Below are positions 1 through 7,332 of a stretch of 64,000 bases of DNA, one piece after another. Each line of letters begins with the position of its first letter. The stretch's first letter is position 1. The stretch lies in assembly GCF_021023135.1 (NCBI RefSeq), contig NZ_PGFV01000005.1, positions 186,001 through 250,000 of the forward strand, given 5' to 3'. The position numbers and the translations under genes are program-made. This DNA comes from Brevibacterium sp. CCUG 69071. Lineage in GTDB: Bacteria > Actinomycetota > Actinomycetes > Actinomycetales > Brevibacteriaceae. The notes below the pieces were generated by a model. The model had not been told where the DNA came from and searched no databases. It saw nothing but the letters and a program-made list of their open reading frames with translations.

Positions 1-1289
1 AGCTGGTCCAACGCTGGGGCCGGCTGCTGGCCGAGCATAAGGAGGACCTGGCGAAGATCATCACCGTCGAGGCCGGCAAGACCCCATCCGAAGCCGCCGG
101 TGAGGTGCAGGAGATGATCGACATCTGCGAGTTCGCGCTCGGTCAGTCCCGGCAGCTGTGGGGCAAGACCATGCCCAGCGAACGCCCGGGTCACCGGCTG
201 ATGGAGACCTGGCATCCGCTCGGAGTGGTCGGCGTGATCTCGGCCTTCAACTTCCCCGTGGCCGTGTACTCGTGGAACACCGCCCTGGCACTCGTCGCCG
301 GTGACGCCGTGGTGTGGAAGCCCTCGGAGAACGCGGTGCTCGCTGCCTTGGGTGCCCAATCCCTGCTGGCCCGGGCCGCCGCCGAGGTGGGGGCGCCCCA
401 GGGTCTCGTGCCCGTGCTCATCGGCGGACGGGACATCGGCGACGTGATGGTCAGAGACTCGCGAGTGGTCCTGGTCTCGGCGACGGGCTCGGTGCGGATG
501 GGCCGTGAGGTCGGTCCGGTCGTGGCCGAGCGCTTCGGTCGGATCCTGCTCGAGCTGGGTGGCAACAATGCCGCGATCGTCGCCCCGAGCGCGGACATCG
601 ATCTGGCCCTGCGCGGAGTCGTCTTCGCCGCGGCCGGCACTGCCGGGCAGCGCTGCACGACCCTGCGCCGGCTCATCGTGCACGAATCGATCGCCGCTGA
701 CTTCGTGGACAAGATCGTCGCGGCGTATCGGACGCTGAGCATCGGCTCGCCCACCGATGACGGAGTGCTCGTCGGCCCGCTCATCAACTCCGGGGCCTAC
801 GAGGCGATGCAGTCGGCAATCAAGCAGGCCGAAGCCGAGGGCGGCGAAGTCCTCTGCGGCGGCGCACGCGTGCTGGCCGATGAGCGCCCGGATGCCCACT
901 ATGTGCAGCCGGCGGTCGTGCAGATGCCCGCGCAGACCGCGGTGATGGAGGACGAGACCTTCGCCCCGATCCTCTACGTCGTCACCTACTCGGATCTCGA
1001 CGAGGCACTCGAGATCCACAACGGCGTGCCGCAGGGACTGTCCTCGGCGATCTTCACCTCTGAGCTGGCCGAATCCGAGCGTTTCCTCTCGCGTTCCGAC
1101 TGCGGCATCGCCAACGTCAACATCGGCACCTCGGGTGCGGAGATCGGCGGTGCCTTCGGCGGTGAGAAGGAGACCGGCGGCGGCCGCGAGTCGGGCACCG
1201 ATTCGTGGAAGGCCTACATGCGGCGGGCCACGAACACGATCAACTACTCGGGCGAACTGCCGCTGGCTCAAGGAGTGGAGTTCCTCTGA
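1..1289 (+). CDS. amaB: L-aminoadipate-semialdehyde (piperideine-6-carboxylate) dehydrogenase, 5' end cut
   Basis: NAD-dependent aldehyde dehydrogenase of the ALDH7 (antiquitin/AmaB) type, which oxidises aminoadipate semialdehyde to aminoadipate in lysine breakdown. The start lies before the window; the frame is open from base 3, giving 428 visible residues of roughly 500. Seen: AFNFPVAVY, LELGGNN with the catalytic Glu (codon 552-554), GQRCTT with the nucleophilic Cys (codon 654-656), ETFAPILYV and GGEKETGGGRESG. The INYS...LAQGVEF ending separates ALDH7 from other aldehyde dehydrogenases. No lysine aminotransferase is visible because the upstream side is outside the window. A long hairpin follows three bases after the stop, so transcription probably ends here. 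Confidence 0.88.
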   Translation, partial: LVQRWGRLLAEHKEDLAKIITVEAGKTPSEAAGEVQEMIDICEFALGQSRQLWGKTMPSERPGHRLMETWHPLGVVGVISAFNFPVAVYSWNTALALVAGDAVVWKPSENAVLAALGAQSLLARAAAEVGAPQGLVPVLIGGRDIGDVMVRDSRVVLVSATGSVRMGREVGPVVAERFGRILLELGGNNAAIVAPSADIDLALRGVVFAAAGTAGQRCTTLRRLIVHESIAADFVDKIVAAYRTLSIGSPTDDGVLVGPLINSGAYEAMQSAIKQAEAEGGEVLCGGARVLADERPDAHYVQPAVVQMPAQTAVMEDETFAPILYVVTYSDLDEALEIHNGVPQGLSSAIFTSELAESERFLSRSDCGIANVNIGTSGAEIGGAFGGEKETGGGRESGTDSWKAYMRRATNTINYSGELPLAQGVEFL

Positions 1290-1291
1290 GT

Positions 1292-1347
1292 CAACGCGAA
1301 GCTCGAAAAAGTCGTCGCCAGTGACGACCTTTTCGAGCTTCGCGTTG
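1292..1347 (+). terminator. Long hairpin after the aldehyde dehydrogenase
   Basis: Arms of 25 bp at 1292-1316 and 1323-1347 pair with a single mismatch around a 6-base loop (gccagt), three bases after the stop codon. The right arm carries the short T run ctttt. It is a strong intrinsic-type terminator, probably ending the dehydrogenase transcript. Confidence 0.8.
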
Positions 1348-1428
1348 CCTGATGGTGCCCAGGGCCCTCCTCGATCGCCAATGGCGCTCGCAACGACCAC
1401 TTTTCCGGCACTGTTGTAGCCTGAAACC

Positions 1429-1653
1429 ATGAATGAGAATCCCCTGCTGCCGGCCGCCTACGACATCATCTGGTCGGGAATTCTCTTGGCCTTCGTCGCC
1501 CTGCTGATCTGGGCGTTCGTGAGCATCTACCGCTCTGATCTTGATGCCCCATCGAAGCTCGTATGGGCGATCATCGTGTTCCTCCTGCCAGTGATCGGAC
1601 CGATCTGCTGGTTCGTTATCAAGTCACGCCGCACCGTCAGCCAGTTCGAGTGA
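1429..1653 (+). CDS. Small two-helix membrane protein, PLDc_N-like
   Basis: A 74-residue protein with two hydrophobic helices (about residues 10-32 and 44-65) joined by a short polar loop with DAPSKLVW. The pattern DxxSKLVWAIIVFLLPVIGPI resembles the PLDc_N (cardiolipin synthase N-terminal) domain, which also occurs as free-standing small proteins in actinobacteria. It would sit in the cytoplasmic membrane; the role of free-standing copies is not established. It starts with ATG 75 bp after the upstream hairpin and is probably its own unit. The next gene is convergent. Confidence 0.75.
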   Translation: MNENPLLPAAYDIIWSGILLAFVALLIWAFVSIYRSDLDAPSKLVWAIIVFLLPVIGPICWFVIKSRRTVSQFE

Positions 1654-1689
1654 GCTGAGCTGAACGAATCGGACGATTTGCAAGAGTGT

Positions 1690-1893
1690 TCAAGGATGCG
1701 GGTGTCGGTCTTCGGCCGACGCCCGTTTCCTGTGCGTCCACAGGAGTGAGATCAAGCCGACCAGGGCCGCCGCGGGGAAGACGATGAGTTCGAGGATCCA
1801 CACCCAACCGCCCTCGTGGATATCGTCAATACCCAAATGCATGGAGTTCGCCAGAACAAGACCGAGAATGAATGCCGTGAAGATATCCCTCAT
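1690..1893 (-). CDS. Small hypothetical membrane protein
   Basis: A 67-residue protein with two predicted membrane helices (near residues 4-18 and 30-50), separated by the acidic loop GIDDIHEGGW and followed by a basic, His-containing tail. I do not recognise a family. The start at 1893 (MRDIFTAF) is chosen because the helix begins there; an upstream start at 1929 would add twelve residues. The two neighbouring small membrane genes converge in the 1.4-1.9 kb interval, with map divergent on the other side. Confidence 0.5.
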   Translation of the reverse strand: MRDIFTAFILGLVLANSMHLGIDDIHEGGWVWILELIVFPAAALVGLISLLWTHRKRASAEDRHPHP

Positions 1894-2066
1894 GGCGGGG
1901 AATCTACCTCGACGGCGACAGACTGACAAGGCTCCCTGCGTGGTCTCCGCTCAGCGTCAGTTGTCGAGCTGTCTGGTTCGTCACGGAATCTGCTGGCGAG
2001 CGCGACGGGCTGAGTGCGAACGACTAAAGTTGCAGATGAGCGAAGAAATGATGAAGGAGAGCACCC

Positions 2067-2834
2067 GTGATTGAGCTGAAGACACCCGCCGAGATCGACA
2101 AGATGGCGGTGACCGGCCGATTCGTCGCAAAGACCTTGGCCGAACTGTCTTCGATCGCCGAACCGGGCATGAACATCATGCACCTGGAGAAGCGGGCCCG
2201 ACAGCTCGTCGCCGATGCCGGTGCCAAGTCCTGCTACTGGGACTACGCCCCCTCCTTCGGCGAAGGCCCCTTCCGCAACGTCATCTGCCTCTCCGTCAAT
2301 GACGGCGTCCTCCACGGCAAACCGCACGACTACGTGATGAAAGACGGCGACCTGCTGACCCTCGACTTCGCTGTCTCCATCGACGGCTGGGTCGCCGACG
2401 CCGCCCGGTCGGTCATCGTCGGCAACGGAACCGATGAAGACCAGCGTCTCATCGACTCCACCTGGGAAGGCCTGCAGGCCGGCATCGGCGCCGCCCAGGC
2501 CGGGAACCGCCTCGGCGACATCTCGAAGGCCATCGGCGATGTCGCCGACGCTCAGCGCATCCCGGTCAACCTCGACTTCGGCGGCCACGGCCTCGGGCAC
2601 ACCATGCACGAAGATCCGCACGTCGCCAACCGCGGCAAGGGCGGACGTGGCCTCGTCCTCAAGCCGGGCCTGACCCTGGCGATCGAACCCTGGTGGTCCT
2701 TCACCTCGAAGAAGCTCAGCGTGGACAAGGACGGCTGGACCCTGCGCCTGGCCGACGGTTCGAACGGCGCGCACTCGGAGAACACGATCGCCATCACCGA
2801 AGACGGGCCCAGGGTGCTCACCACCCTCGACTGA
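2067..2834 (+). CDS. map: Methionine aminopeptidase type I
   Basis: Removes the initiator methionine from nascent proteins in the cytoplasm; a metal-dependent pita-bread-fold hydrolase. The 255-residue length matches type I enzymes. Metal ligands are visible in order: Asp in LTLDFAVS, Asp in VADAARS, His in GHGLGHTMHEDP, Glu in LAIEPWW and Glu in HSENTIAI. The start is GTG at 2067, set by the AGGAG ribosome site six bases upstream. The gene is followed by a perfect hairpin and then radA. Its N-terminus begins directly with the catalytic domain, with no zinc-finger extension. Confidence 0.95.
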   Translation: MIELKTPAEIDKMAVTGRFVAKTLAELSSIAEPGMNIMHLEKRARQLVADAGAKSCYWDYAPSFGEGPFRNVICLSVNDGVLHGKPHDYVMKDGDLLTLDFAVSIDGWVADAARSVIVGNGTDEDQRLIDSTWEGLQAGIGAAQAGNRLGDISKAIGDVADAQRIPVNLDFGGHGLGHTMHEDPHVANRGKGGRGLVLKPGLTLAIEPWWSFTSKKLSVDKDGWTLRLADGSNGAHSENTIAITEDGPRVLTTLD

Positions 2835-2854
2835 TCTCCACTCGACCGTGGCTG

Positions 2855-2886
2855 CGAGGCACTGACGCTGCGGCGTCAGTGCCTCG
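2855..2886 (+). terminator. 14-bp perfect hairpin between map and radA
   Basis: Arms 2855-2868 and 2873-2886 are perfectly complementary around a TGCG loop. There is no T run, so it may work as a GC-rich actinobacterial terminator. It ends only 15 bases before the radA start codon, so it must lie close to or inside the radA leader. Confidence 0.6.
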
Positions 2887-2901
2887 TGCCAGAATTGCGG
2901 T

Positions 2902-4257
2902 ATGTCTTTCACCTGCGCCGAATGCGGCTACTCGACGGTCAAATGGCTCGGGCGCTGCCCGGAATGCCAAGCCTGGGGCACCCTCGAGGAGAAGGGCGCC
3001 GGGTCGACGAAGGTGAAGACGAAAGTCAAGAAGTCCAGCGGCGCGAAGTCGATCAACCTGGTCGACTCCTCACAGGCACAGGCCCGGACGACCTACGTCA
3101 GCGAATTCGACCGTGTGCTCGGCGGCGGCATCGTCCCCGGCGCAGTGGTGCTGCTCTCCGGAGAACCCGGCGTCGGCAAGTCCACCCTGCTGCTCGACGT
3201 GGCCGCCCGCATCGCCAAGTTCGGCACCAAGGTCCTCTACGTCACCGGTGAGGAGTCAGCGGGACAGGTGCGGCTGCGGGCCGAACGAATCAACGCCCTC
3301 GAAGACTCCCTGCTGCTCGCCGCCGAAACCGATCTCGGGGCCGTACTGGGCATGATCGAGGCGGAAGCTCCCTCGATGCTCATCGTCGATTCGATCCAGA
3401 CGCTCGCCTCCTCCGAAATCGACGGCGTGCCGGGTGGAGTCACCCAGGTACGCGAGGTCGCCGCCGCACTCATCCGCGAGGCCAAGGCGAGATCTCTGCC
3501 CACGGTCCTCGTCGGGCACATCACGAAAGACGGAACCATCGCCGGGCCGCGGCTGCTCGAGCACCTCGTCGACGTCGTCTGCAACTTCGAAGGCGAACGA
3601 CACTCGCGGCTGCGTATGCTCCGCGCCGTGAAGAACCGCTTCGGACCGACCGACGATGTCGGCTGCTTCGACATGGAGGAGGACGGGATCAAGAGCCTTG
3701 AAGACCCATCGGGGCTCTTCCTCTCCCGCAGCGGAAGCAATCCGCCCGGCACCTGCCTGACCGTGACGCAGGAGGGCAAACGACCGCTGCTCGTCGAGGT
3801 CCAGTCGCTCATCACCGAATCAGCCGGCGGGCAGTCCCGACGCTCCGTCTCCGGGGTCGACTCATCCCGAGTGGCGATGATGCTCGCGGTGCTCAGCCAG
3901 AACCTCGGCAACCTCAGCCTGGCCAAGAACGATGTGTTCACGGCCACCGTCGGTGGAGCGAAGCTCGCCGAACCGGCCAGCGACCTCGCCATCTGCCTGT
4001 CACTGGCCTCGGCCGCGTTGGGACGACCGCTGGCCGCGAAGTTCGTCGGCATCGGAGAGATCAGCCTCTCCGGAGAGATCCGCAACGTACCCAACCTGGG
4101 CCAGAGACTCAACGAGGCGGCCCGCCTGGGCATCACCCATGCGATCGTCGCCAGAGGTGCGATGCGCAACGTGTCGACGCCCAAGGACATGGCGATCAAG
4201 GAATGCGACCACATCGCCCAAGCCGTCGAAATCCTGCTCAAGCCCAAGGAGTCCTAA
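2902..4257 (+). CDS. radA: DNA repair protein RadA
   Basis: RadA/Sms helps process recombination intermediates as a hexameric RecA-like helicase. The 451-residue protein has the full family layout: a four-cysteine zinc finger (C5, C8, C19, C22), Walker A GEPGVGKST at 87-95, the RadA-specific KNRFG motif near residue 247, and a C-terminal Lon-protease-like domain with SLAKNDVFTATVGG. The start at 2902 is fixed by the zinc finger beginning at once. No clear ribosome site precedes it and a hairpin ends 15 bases upstream, so the transcript may be leaderless or nearly so. In many actinobacteria radA lies next to disA; here the next genes are unrelated. Confidence 0.95.
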   Translation: MSFTCAECGYSTVKWLGRCPECQAWGTLEEKGAGSTKVKTKVKKSSGAKSINLVDSSQAQARTTYVSEFDRVLGGGIVPGAVVLLSGEPGVGKSTLLLDVAARIAKFGTKVLYVTGEESAGQVRLRAERINALEDSLLLAAETDLGAVLGMIEAEAPSMLIVDSIQTLASSEIDGVPGGVTQVREVAAALIREAKARSLPTVLVGHITKDGTIAGPRLLEHLVDVVCNFEGERHSRLRMLRAVKNRFGPTDDVGCFDMEEDGIKSLEDPSGLFLSRSGSNPPGTCLTVTQEGKRPLLVEVQSLITESAGGQSRRSVSGVDSSRVAMMLAVLSQNLGNLSLAKNDVFTATVGGAKLAEPASDLAICLSLASAALGRPLAAKFVGIGEISLSGEIRNVPNLGQRLNEAARLGITHAIVARGAMRNVSTPKDMAIKECDHIAQAVEILLKPKES

Positions 4258-4313
4258 GAGGCAGTTGCGGGAAAACTCGGGACTTCTGCCCGAAAATGGC
4301 GCATCCTTGGAAG

Positions 4314-4706
4314 ATGACCACGACAGTCTTTCCAGCCATGCGAACCACGGATGGGCAGGCCACGCTCGCACTGCTGGCCACGCTCGGCTTCACCGAGCGG
4401 CTGCTCGTCCGCGACGAAGAGGACCCGGAGATCATCGTCCACGCCGAGTTCGCCCTCGGCGAGACCGGCGGCATCATGTTCGGTTCGGTCCGCAACGACG
4501 GTTCTGCCCTCGACAATGTGGGCGGCAGCTCGATCTACGTCGTCGTCGACACCGAGCGGGAAGTCGACCGTCTCTACCAGGAGATCGTCGACATGGGGCA
4601 TGCGATCGTCCGCCCCGTCGCCACGCAGCCTCACGGCGGCAGAGAATTCGACTTCCGCGACCACGACGGAAACTCGTGGGGAGTAGGTTCCTACCGAGGA
4701 GCCTGA
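4314..4706 (+). CDS. VOC-family (glyoxalase/bleomycin-resistance fold) protein
   Basis: A 130-residue single-domain vicinal-oxygen-chelate protein. Seen: an N-terminal half with LLATLGFTERLLVRDEE, a central FALGETGGIMFGS strand, and the typical C-terminal REFDFRDHDGNSWGVGSY, where Asp-x-x-Gly-Asn-x-Trp is a hallmark of PhnB/glyoxalase-like members. Substrate cannot be read from sequence. The start at 4314 (MTTTVFPAM) is preceded by TTGGAAG. It follows radA by 56 bp and is convergent with the next gene, whose stop lies 9 bp beyond its own. Confidence 0.85.
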   Translation: MTTTVFPAMRTTDGQATLALLATLGFTERLLVRDEEDPEIIVHAEFALGETGGIMFGSVRNDGSALDNVGGSSIYVVVDTEREVDRLYQEIVDMGHAIVRPVATQPHGGREFDFRDHDGNSWGVGSYRGA

Positions 4707-4715
4707 GACTCAGCC

Positions 4716-5510
4716 TTAGGAGTCCTCGGGCTCATCGGTCTTCTTCTCCGACTCCCCCGATTCCTTCTCCTTCTCGGCCTTCTCCTTCTCAGCCTTCTCC
4801 TCTTCGGCTTCCTTCTTCTCCTTGGCTTTGGTGGCCGCATCCTTCTCGAGCTCGAACTCCGTCGGCTCACTCTTGAGCTCACCGAGCTTGACGACGAGCT
4901 CGTACTTGCCGGGAGCGAAGTCCTTGTTCGTCCGGTTGCAGTTCTTATCGACCTGGATGCGATTCCACTTCATCTTCGAGGTCTTCTCTGACTCCGGAGC
5001 GAACTCGGTCGACGCCTCGGCGTTCTCGTCCTTGTCAGCCGCGCAGTACTTTGAGGACCAGACGACATCCCCGTCCTTCTTCACCTCAAATTCCTGCTGC
5101 TCCGTCCCGACTTCGATGAGGCAGGTAGCATCATGCTTGTTCTCGATGACCATGCCCAGCTCGGGTTCGACCCCATCCTTGACGCTCTTCTTGTCGATCT
5201 CGGCCTTGAGAGCGACCTTGTCATCGGGGCATCGCCCGCTCGCTGCCTTCTCATCGGGCACCGGGGCTTCGGTGTTCTCCTCGGCCGTGGGGCTGGTCTC
5301 CGCAGCGACATCGGTCTTGCCCTCGTCATTGCCACCGATGGCTTTGACGATCCCGACGATGCCGAGGATGAGCAATCCGATGACGACGAGCCCGAGCACA
5401 GCCAGCGTGATCCGTCGCCGACGGTACACGTGCGCAGGCTGCTTCCCGCTAGACTGGCGGGGCTGCCCGGCACCGTTCTTCGGCTGCGAACCACGATTGG
5501 AAGGAGTCAT
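4716..5510 (-). CDS. Membrane-anchored protein with charged Lys/Glu tail
   Basis: I do not recognise a named family. From ATG at 5510 the 264-residue protein has a short basic cytoplasmic segment (about 1-33, ending HVYRRRR), one membrane helix (about 34-57), an acidic/Thr-rich linker, and an extracellular domain of about 120 residues with four Cys (CPDD, TCLIEV, KYCA, KNCN) likely forming two disulfides. It ends in a ~45-residue run rich in EKEKA-type repeats, predicted helical or disordered. This looks like an exported, membrane-tethered beta-domain protein. A GTG at 5555 is an alternative start. It is divergent from mutY with only 36 bp between start codons. Confidence 0.7.
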   Translation of the reverse strand: MTPSNRGSQPKNGAGQPRQSSGKQPAHVYRRRRITLAVLGLVVIGLLILGIVGIVKAIGGNDEGKTDVAAETSPTAEENTEAPVPDEKAASGRCPDDKVALKAEIDKKSVKDGVEPELGMVIENKHDATCLIEVGTEQQEFEVKKDGDVVWSSKYCAADKDENAEASTEFAPESEKTSKMKWNRIQVDKNCNRTNKDFAPGKYELVVKLGELKSEPTEFELEKDAATKAKEKKEAEEEKAEKEKAEKEKESGESEKKTDEPEDS

Positions 5511-5546
5511 CGCTTTGAGCCTAGGCCGAAGCGTTGGAGCATCCAA

Positions 5547-6581
5547 ATGACACACCGAGCGACCGCCGAAACGAGTTCCCGCGGCACCCGTCCCGTCTTC
5601 CCGGAGGTTGCCGCAGAGGACATTCGCCGAGTCCGCAGCACGATCATCTCCTGGTTCGACTCCGCAGCCAGAGACCTGCCGTGGAGAGCACCCGGAACGA
5701 GCGCCTGGGCCATTCTCGTCAGCGAGATCATGTCCCAGCAGACCCCCGTCTCCCGCGTCGCACCCCGCTGGCAGGAGTGGATGGAGACCTGGCCGACACC
5801 GGCCGACCTCGCGCAGGCTCCCACCGCCGAGGTGCTGCGACGTTGGGATCGACTCGGCTACCCGCGTCGGGCTCTGCGCCTGCAGGAAGCGGCCCGAGCC
5901 ATCAGCGAGGACCTCGACAACGAGGTGCCGGAATCGGCCGAAGAGCTCGAACGACTGCCCGGAATCGGTTCATACACCGCTGCGGCCGTCGCCTCGTTCG
6001 CCAATGGTCAGCGGACCACCGTCCTCGACACGAACGTCCGCAGAGTCCTCATCCGACTCTTCGCCGGACAGGAGCGGCCGACGGCCTCACCCGGCCGGGC
6101 GGAGACCCGGTGGGCGGCTCAATTCGTTCCCGAGGTCGACCATGTGAAATGGAACGCCGGAGTCATGGAGTTCGGTGCTCTCGTGTGCACCGCCCGGAAC
6201 CCGAGCTGCGGGCAATGCCCGCTGCAGGACATGTGCGCCTGGAATCGACTGGGCAGACCCGCCTCGGCGACGAAGCCGAAGACGCAGAAATGGGCGGGCA
6301 CGGACCGGCAGCTCCGGGGTGCGATCATGGACGTGCTCAAGGCCGCCCACGAGGAAGCCGAGGGCACGGACTCCGACGCGGTGTGCATCGACCTCTTCAC
6401 GGCCTCGACGACCCGGATCGATCCCGAACTCCTCGACACCCTGGGGACGGCCACCTCGGCGAAGCTGGGGACGATGAGGGACCTGAGCACGGATGCCGAA
6501 CGGGTCTCACGACTGATCGCCGACCTCGTCACCGACGGGCTGGCGCACCGCCGGGGCGAACTGCTGAGCCTGCCGCGCTGA
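5547..6581 (+). CDS. mutY: A/G-specific adenine DNA glycosylase
   Basis: MutY removes adenine mispaired with 8-oxoguanine. The 344-residue protein has the catalytic Glu in SEIMSQQTPV (E60), the helix-hairpin-helix LPGIGSYTAAAVASFA (137-152), the catalytic Asp in VLDTNVRRV (D161), and a 4Fe-4S ligand set C214-x6-C221-x2-C224-x5-C230. A C-terminal MutT-like domain is not obvious. The start at 5547 (MTHRATAE) is preceded by GGAG eight bases away. The same frame stays open far upstream, but that extension runs antisense through the neighbouring gene and is not protein-like. Confidence 0.95.
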   Translation: MTHRATAETSSRGTRPVFPEVAAEDIRRVRSTIISWFDSAARDLPWRAPGTSAWAILVSEIMSQQTPVSRVAPRWQEWMETWPTPADLAQAPTAEVLRRWDRLGYPRRALRLQEAARAISEDLDNEVPESAEELERLPGIGSYTAAAVASFANGQRTTVLDTNVRRVLIRLFAGQERPTASPGRAETRWAAQFVPEVDHVKWNAGVMEFGALVCTARNPSCGQCPLQDMCAWNRLGRPASATKPKTQKWAGTDRQLRGAIMDVLKAAHEEAEGTDSDAVCIDLFTASTTRIDPELLDTLGTATSAKLGTMRDLSTDAERVSRLIADLVTDGLAHRRGELLSLPR

Positions 6582-6608
6582 AACCCGCAGGCCGCCATCG
6601 CCGAGGGC

Positions 6609-7193
6609 TCAGAGGAACTTGATCATCCGCGAATTGCCCAGGGTGTTGGGTTTGACGCGAGCAAGGTCGAGGAACTCGGCGACGCCTTCATCGGTCGAAT
6701 GCAGAAGCTCGACGTAGACCTCCGGAGAGACGGGGATGCCTTTGATCGGCTCGAAGCCCAGGGAGCCGAAGAACCCGGTCTCGAAGGTCAGGCAGAAGAT
6801 CCGGTCGACGCCGAGCTGCCGGGCATCGGCGATGAGCTGGCGGATGAGGGCCTTGCCGACTCCCCTGCCCCGGTAGTCGGGCGAGGTGGCGACCGTGCGC
6901 GCCTCGGCGAGATCGGACCAGATGATGTGCAGCGCCCCGCAGCCGGCGAGGATCTCCGTGCCGTCGGGTTGGGGGTCGACGACGAGCCAGAACTCCTGCA
7001 GCGTCTCGAAGTAGGTCACCGTGTCCTTGGCCAGCAGGATGCGATCCTCGGCCAGCGGCGCGACGAGGGCCTCTATGCCTTTGACGTCGCCGGTCCTGGC
7101 ACGGCGCAGGTAGAGGCCACCGGGCAGTCCGTGATTGTCGTGGTGGTCCCGGGCGATCCGATCGTGGTCGAAATCCTCTGCGGCTGAGCTCAT
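6609..7193 (-). CDS. argA: Amino-acid N-acetyltransferase (short ArgA type)
   Basis: GNAT-fold N-acetylglutamate synthase of the short actinobacterial type, like M. tuberculosis ArgA (Rv2747), catalysing the first step of arginine synthesis. Seen: RRARTGDV at the start of the domain, QEFWLV, CGALHIIWSDLAEARTVA, the acetyl-CoA loop RGRGVGKALI, FCLTFETGFF, and the characteristic end GVAEFLDLARVKPNTLGNSRM. The start is uncertain: ATG at 7193 or ATG at 7211, neither with a well-spaced ribosome site. The clpC terminator lies just upstream, so it probably has its own promoter or depends on read-through. Confidence 0.88.
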   Translation of the reverse strand: MSSAAEDFDHDRIARDHHDNHGLPGGLYLRRARTGDVKGIEALVAPLAEDRILLAKDTVTYFETLQEFWLVVDPQPDGTEILAGCGALHIIWSDLAEARTVATSPDYRGRGVGKALIRQLIADARQLGVDRIFCLTFETGFFGSLGFEPIKGIPVSPEVYVELLHSTDEGVAEFLDLARVKPNTLGNSRMIKFL

Positions 7194-7225
7194 GACCTCA
7201 TTCAACACCATCGACGGCGGGCACG

Positions 7226-7266
7226 AAAAAGCCCGGGGTCCCAGCTGCTGCTGGTCCCCCGGGCCT
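7226..7266 (-). terminator. Rho-independent terminator of clpC
   Basis: Read on the minus strand, a GC-rich stem of about 15 bp (two mismatches) with a short loop is followed by five T residues (7226-7230). It lies about 65 bp after the clpC stop. Confidence 0.85.
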
Positions 7267-7332
7267 TCACGACTCAGCGAGCCGAACGGGTGCCTTCGTC
7301 AGGCAGCGATCCGATCAGTCGGATCACTCCGA

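Noticed and set aside
5133-5546. N-terminal extension of mutY
   Set aside because: The frame stays open but lies antisense over the anchored-protein gene; the glycosylase domain and ribosome site place the start at 5547.
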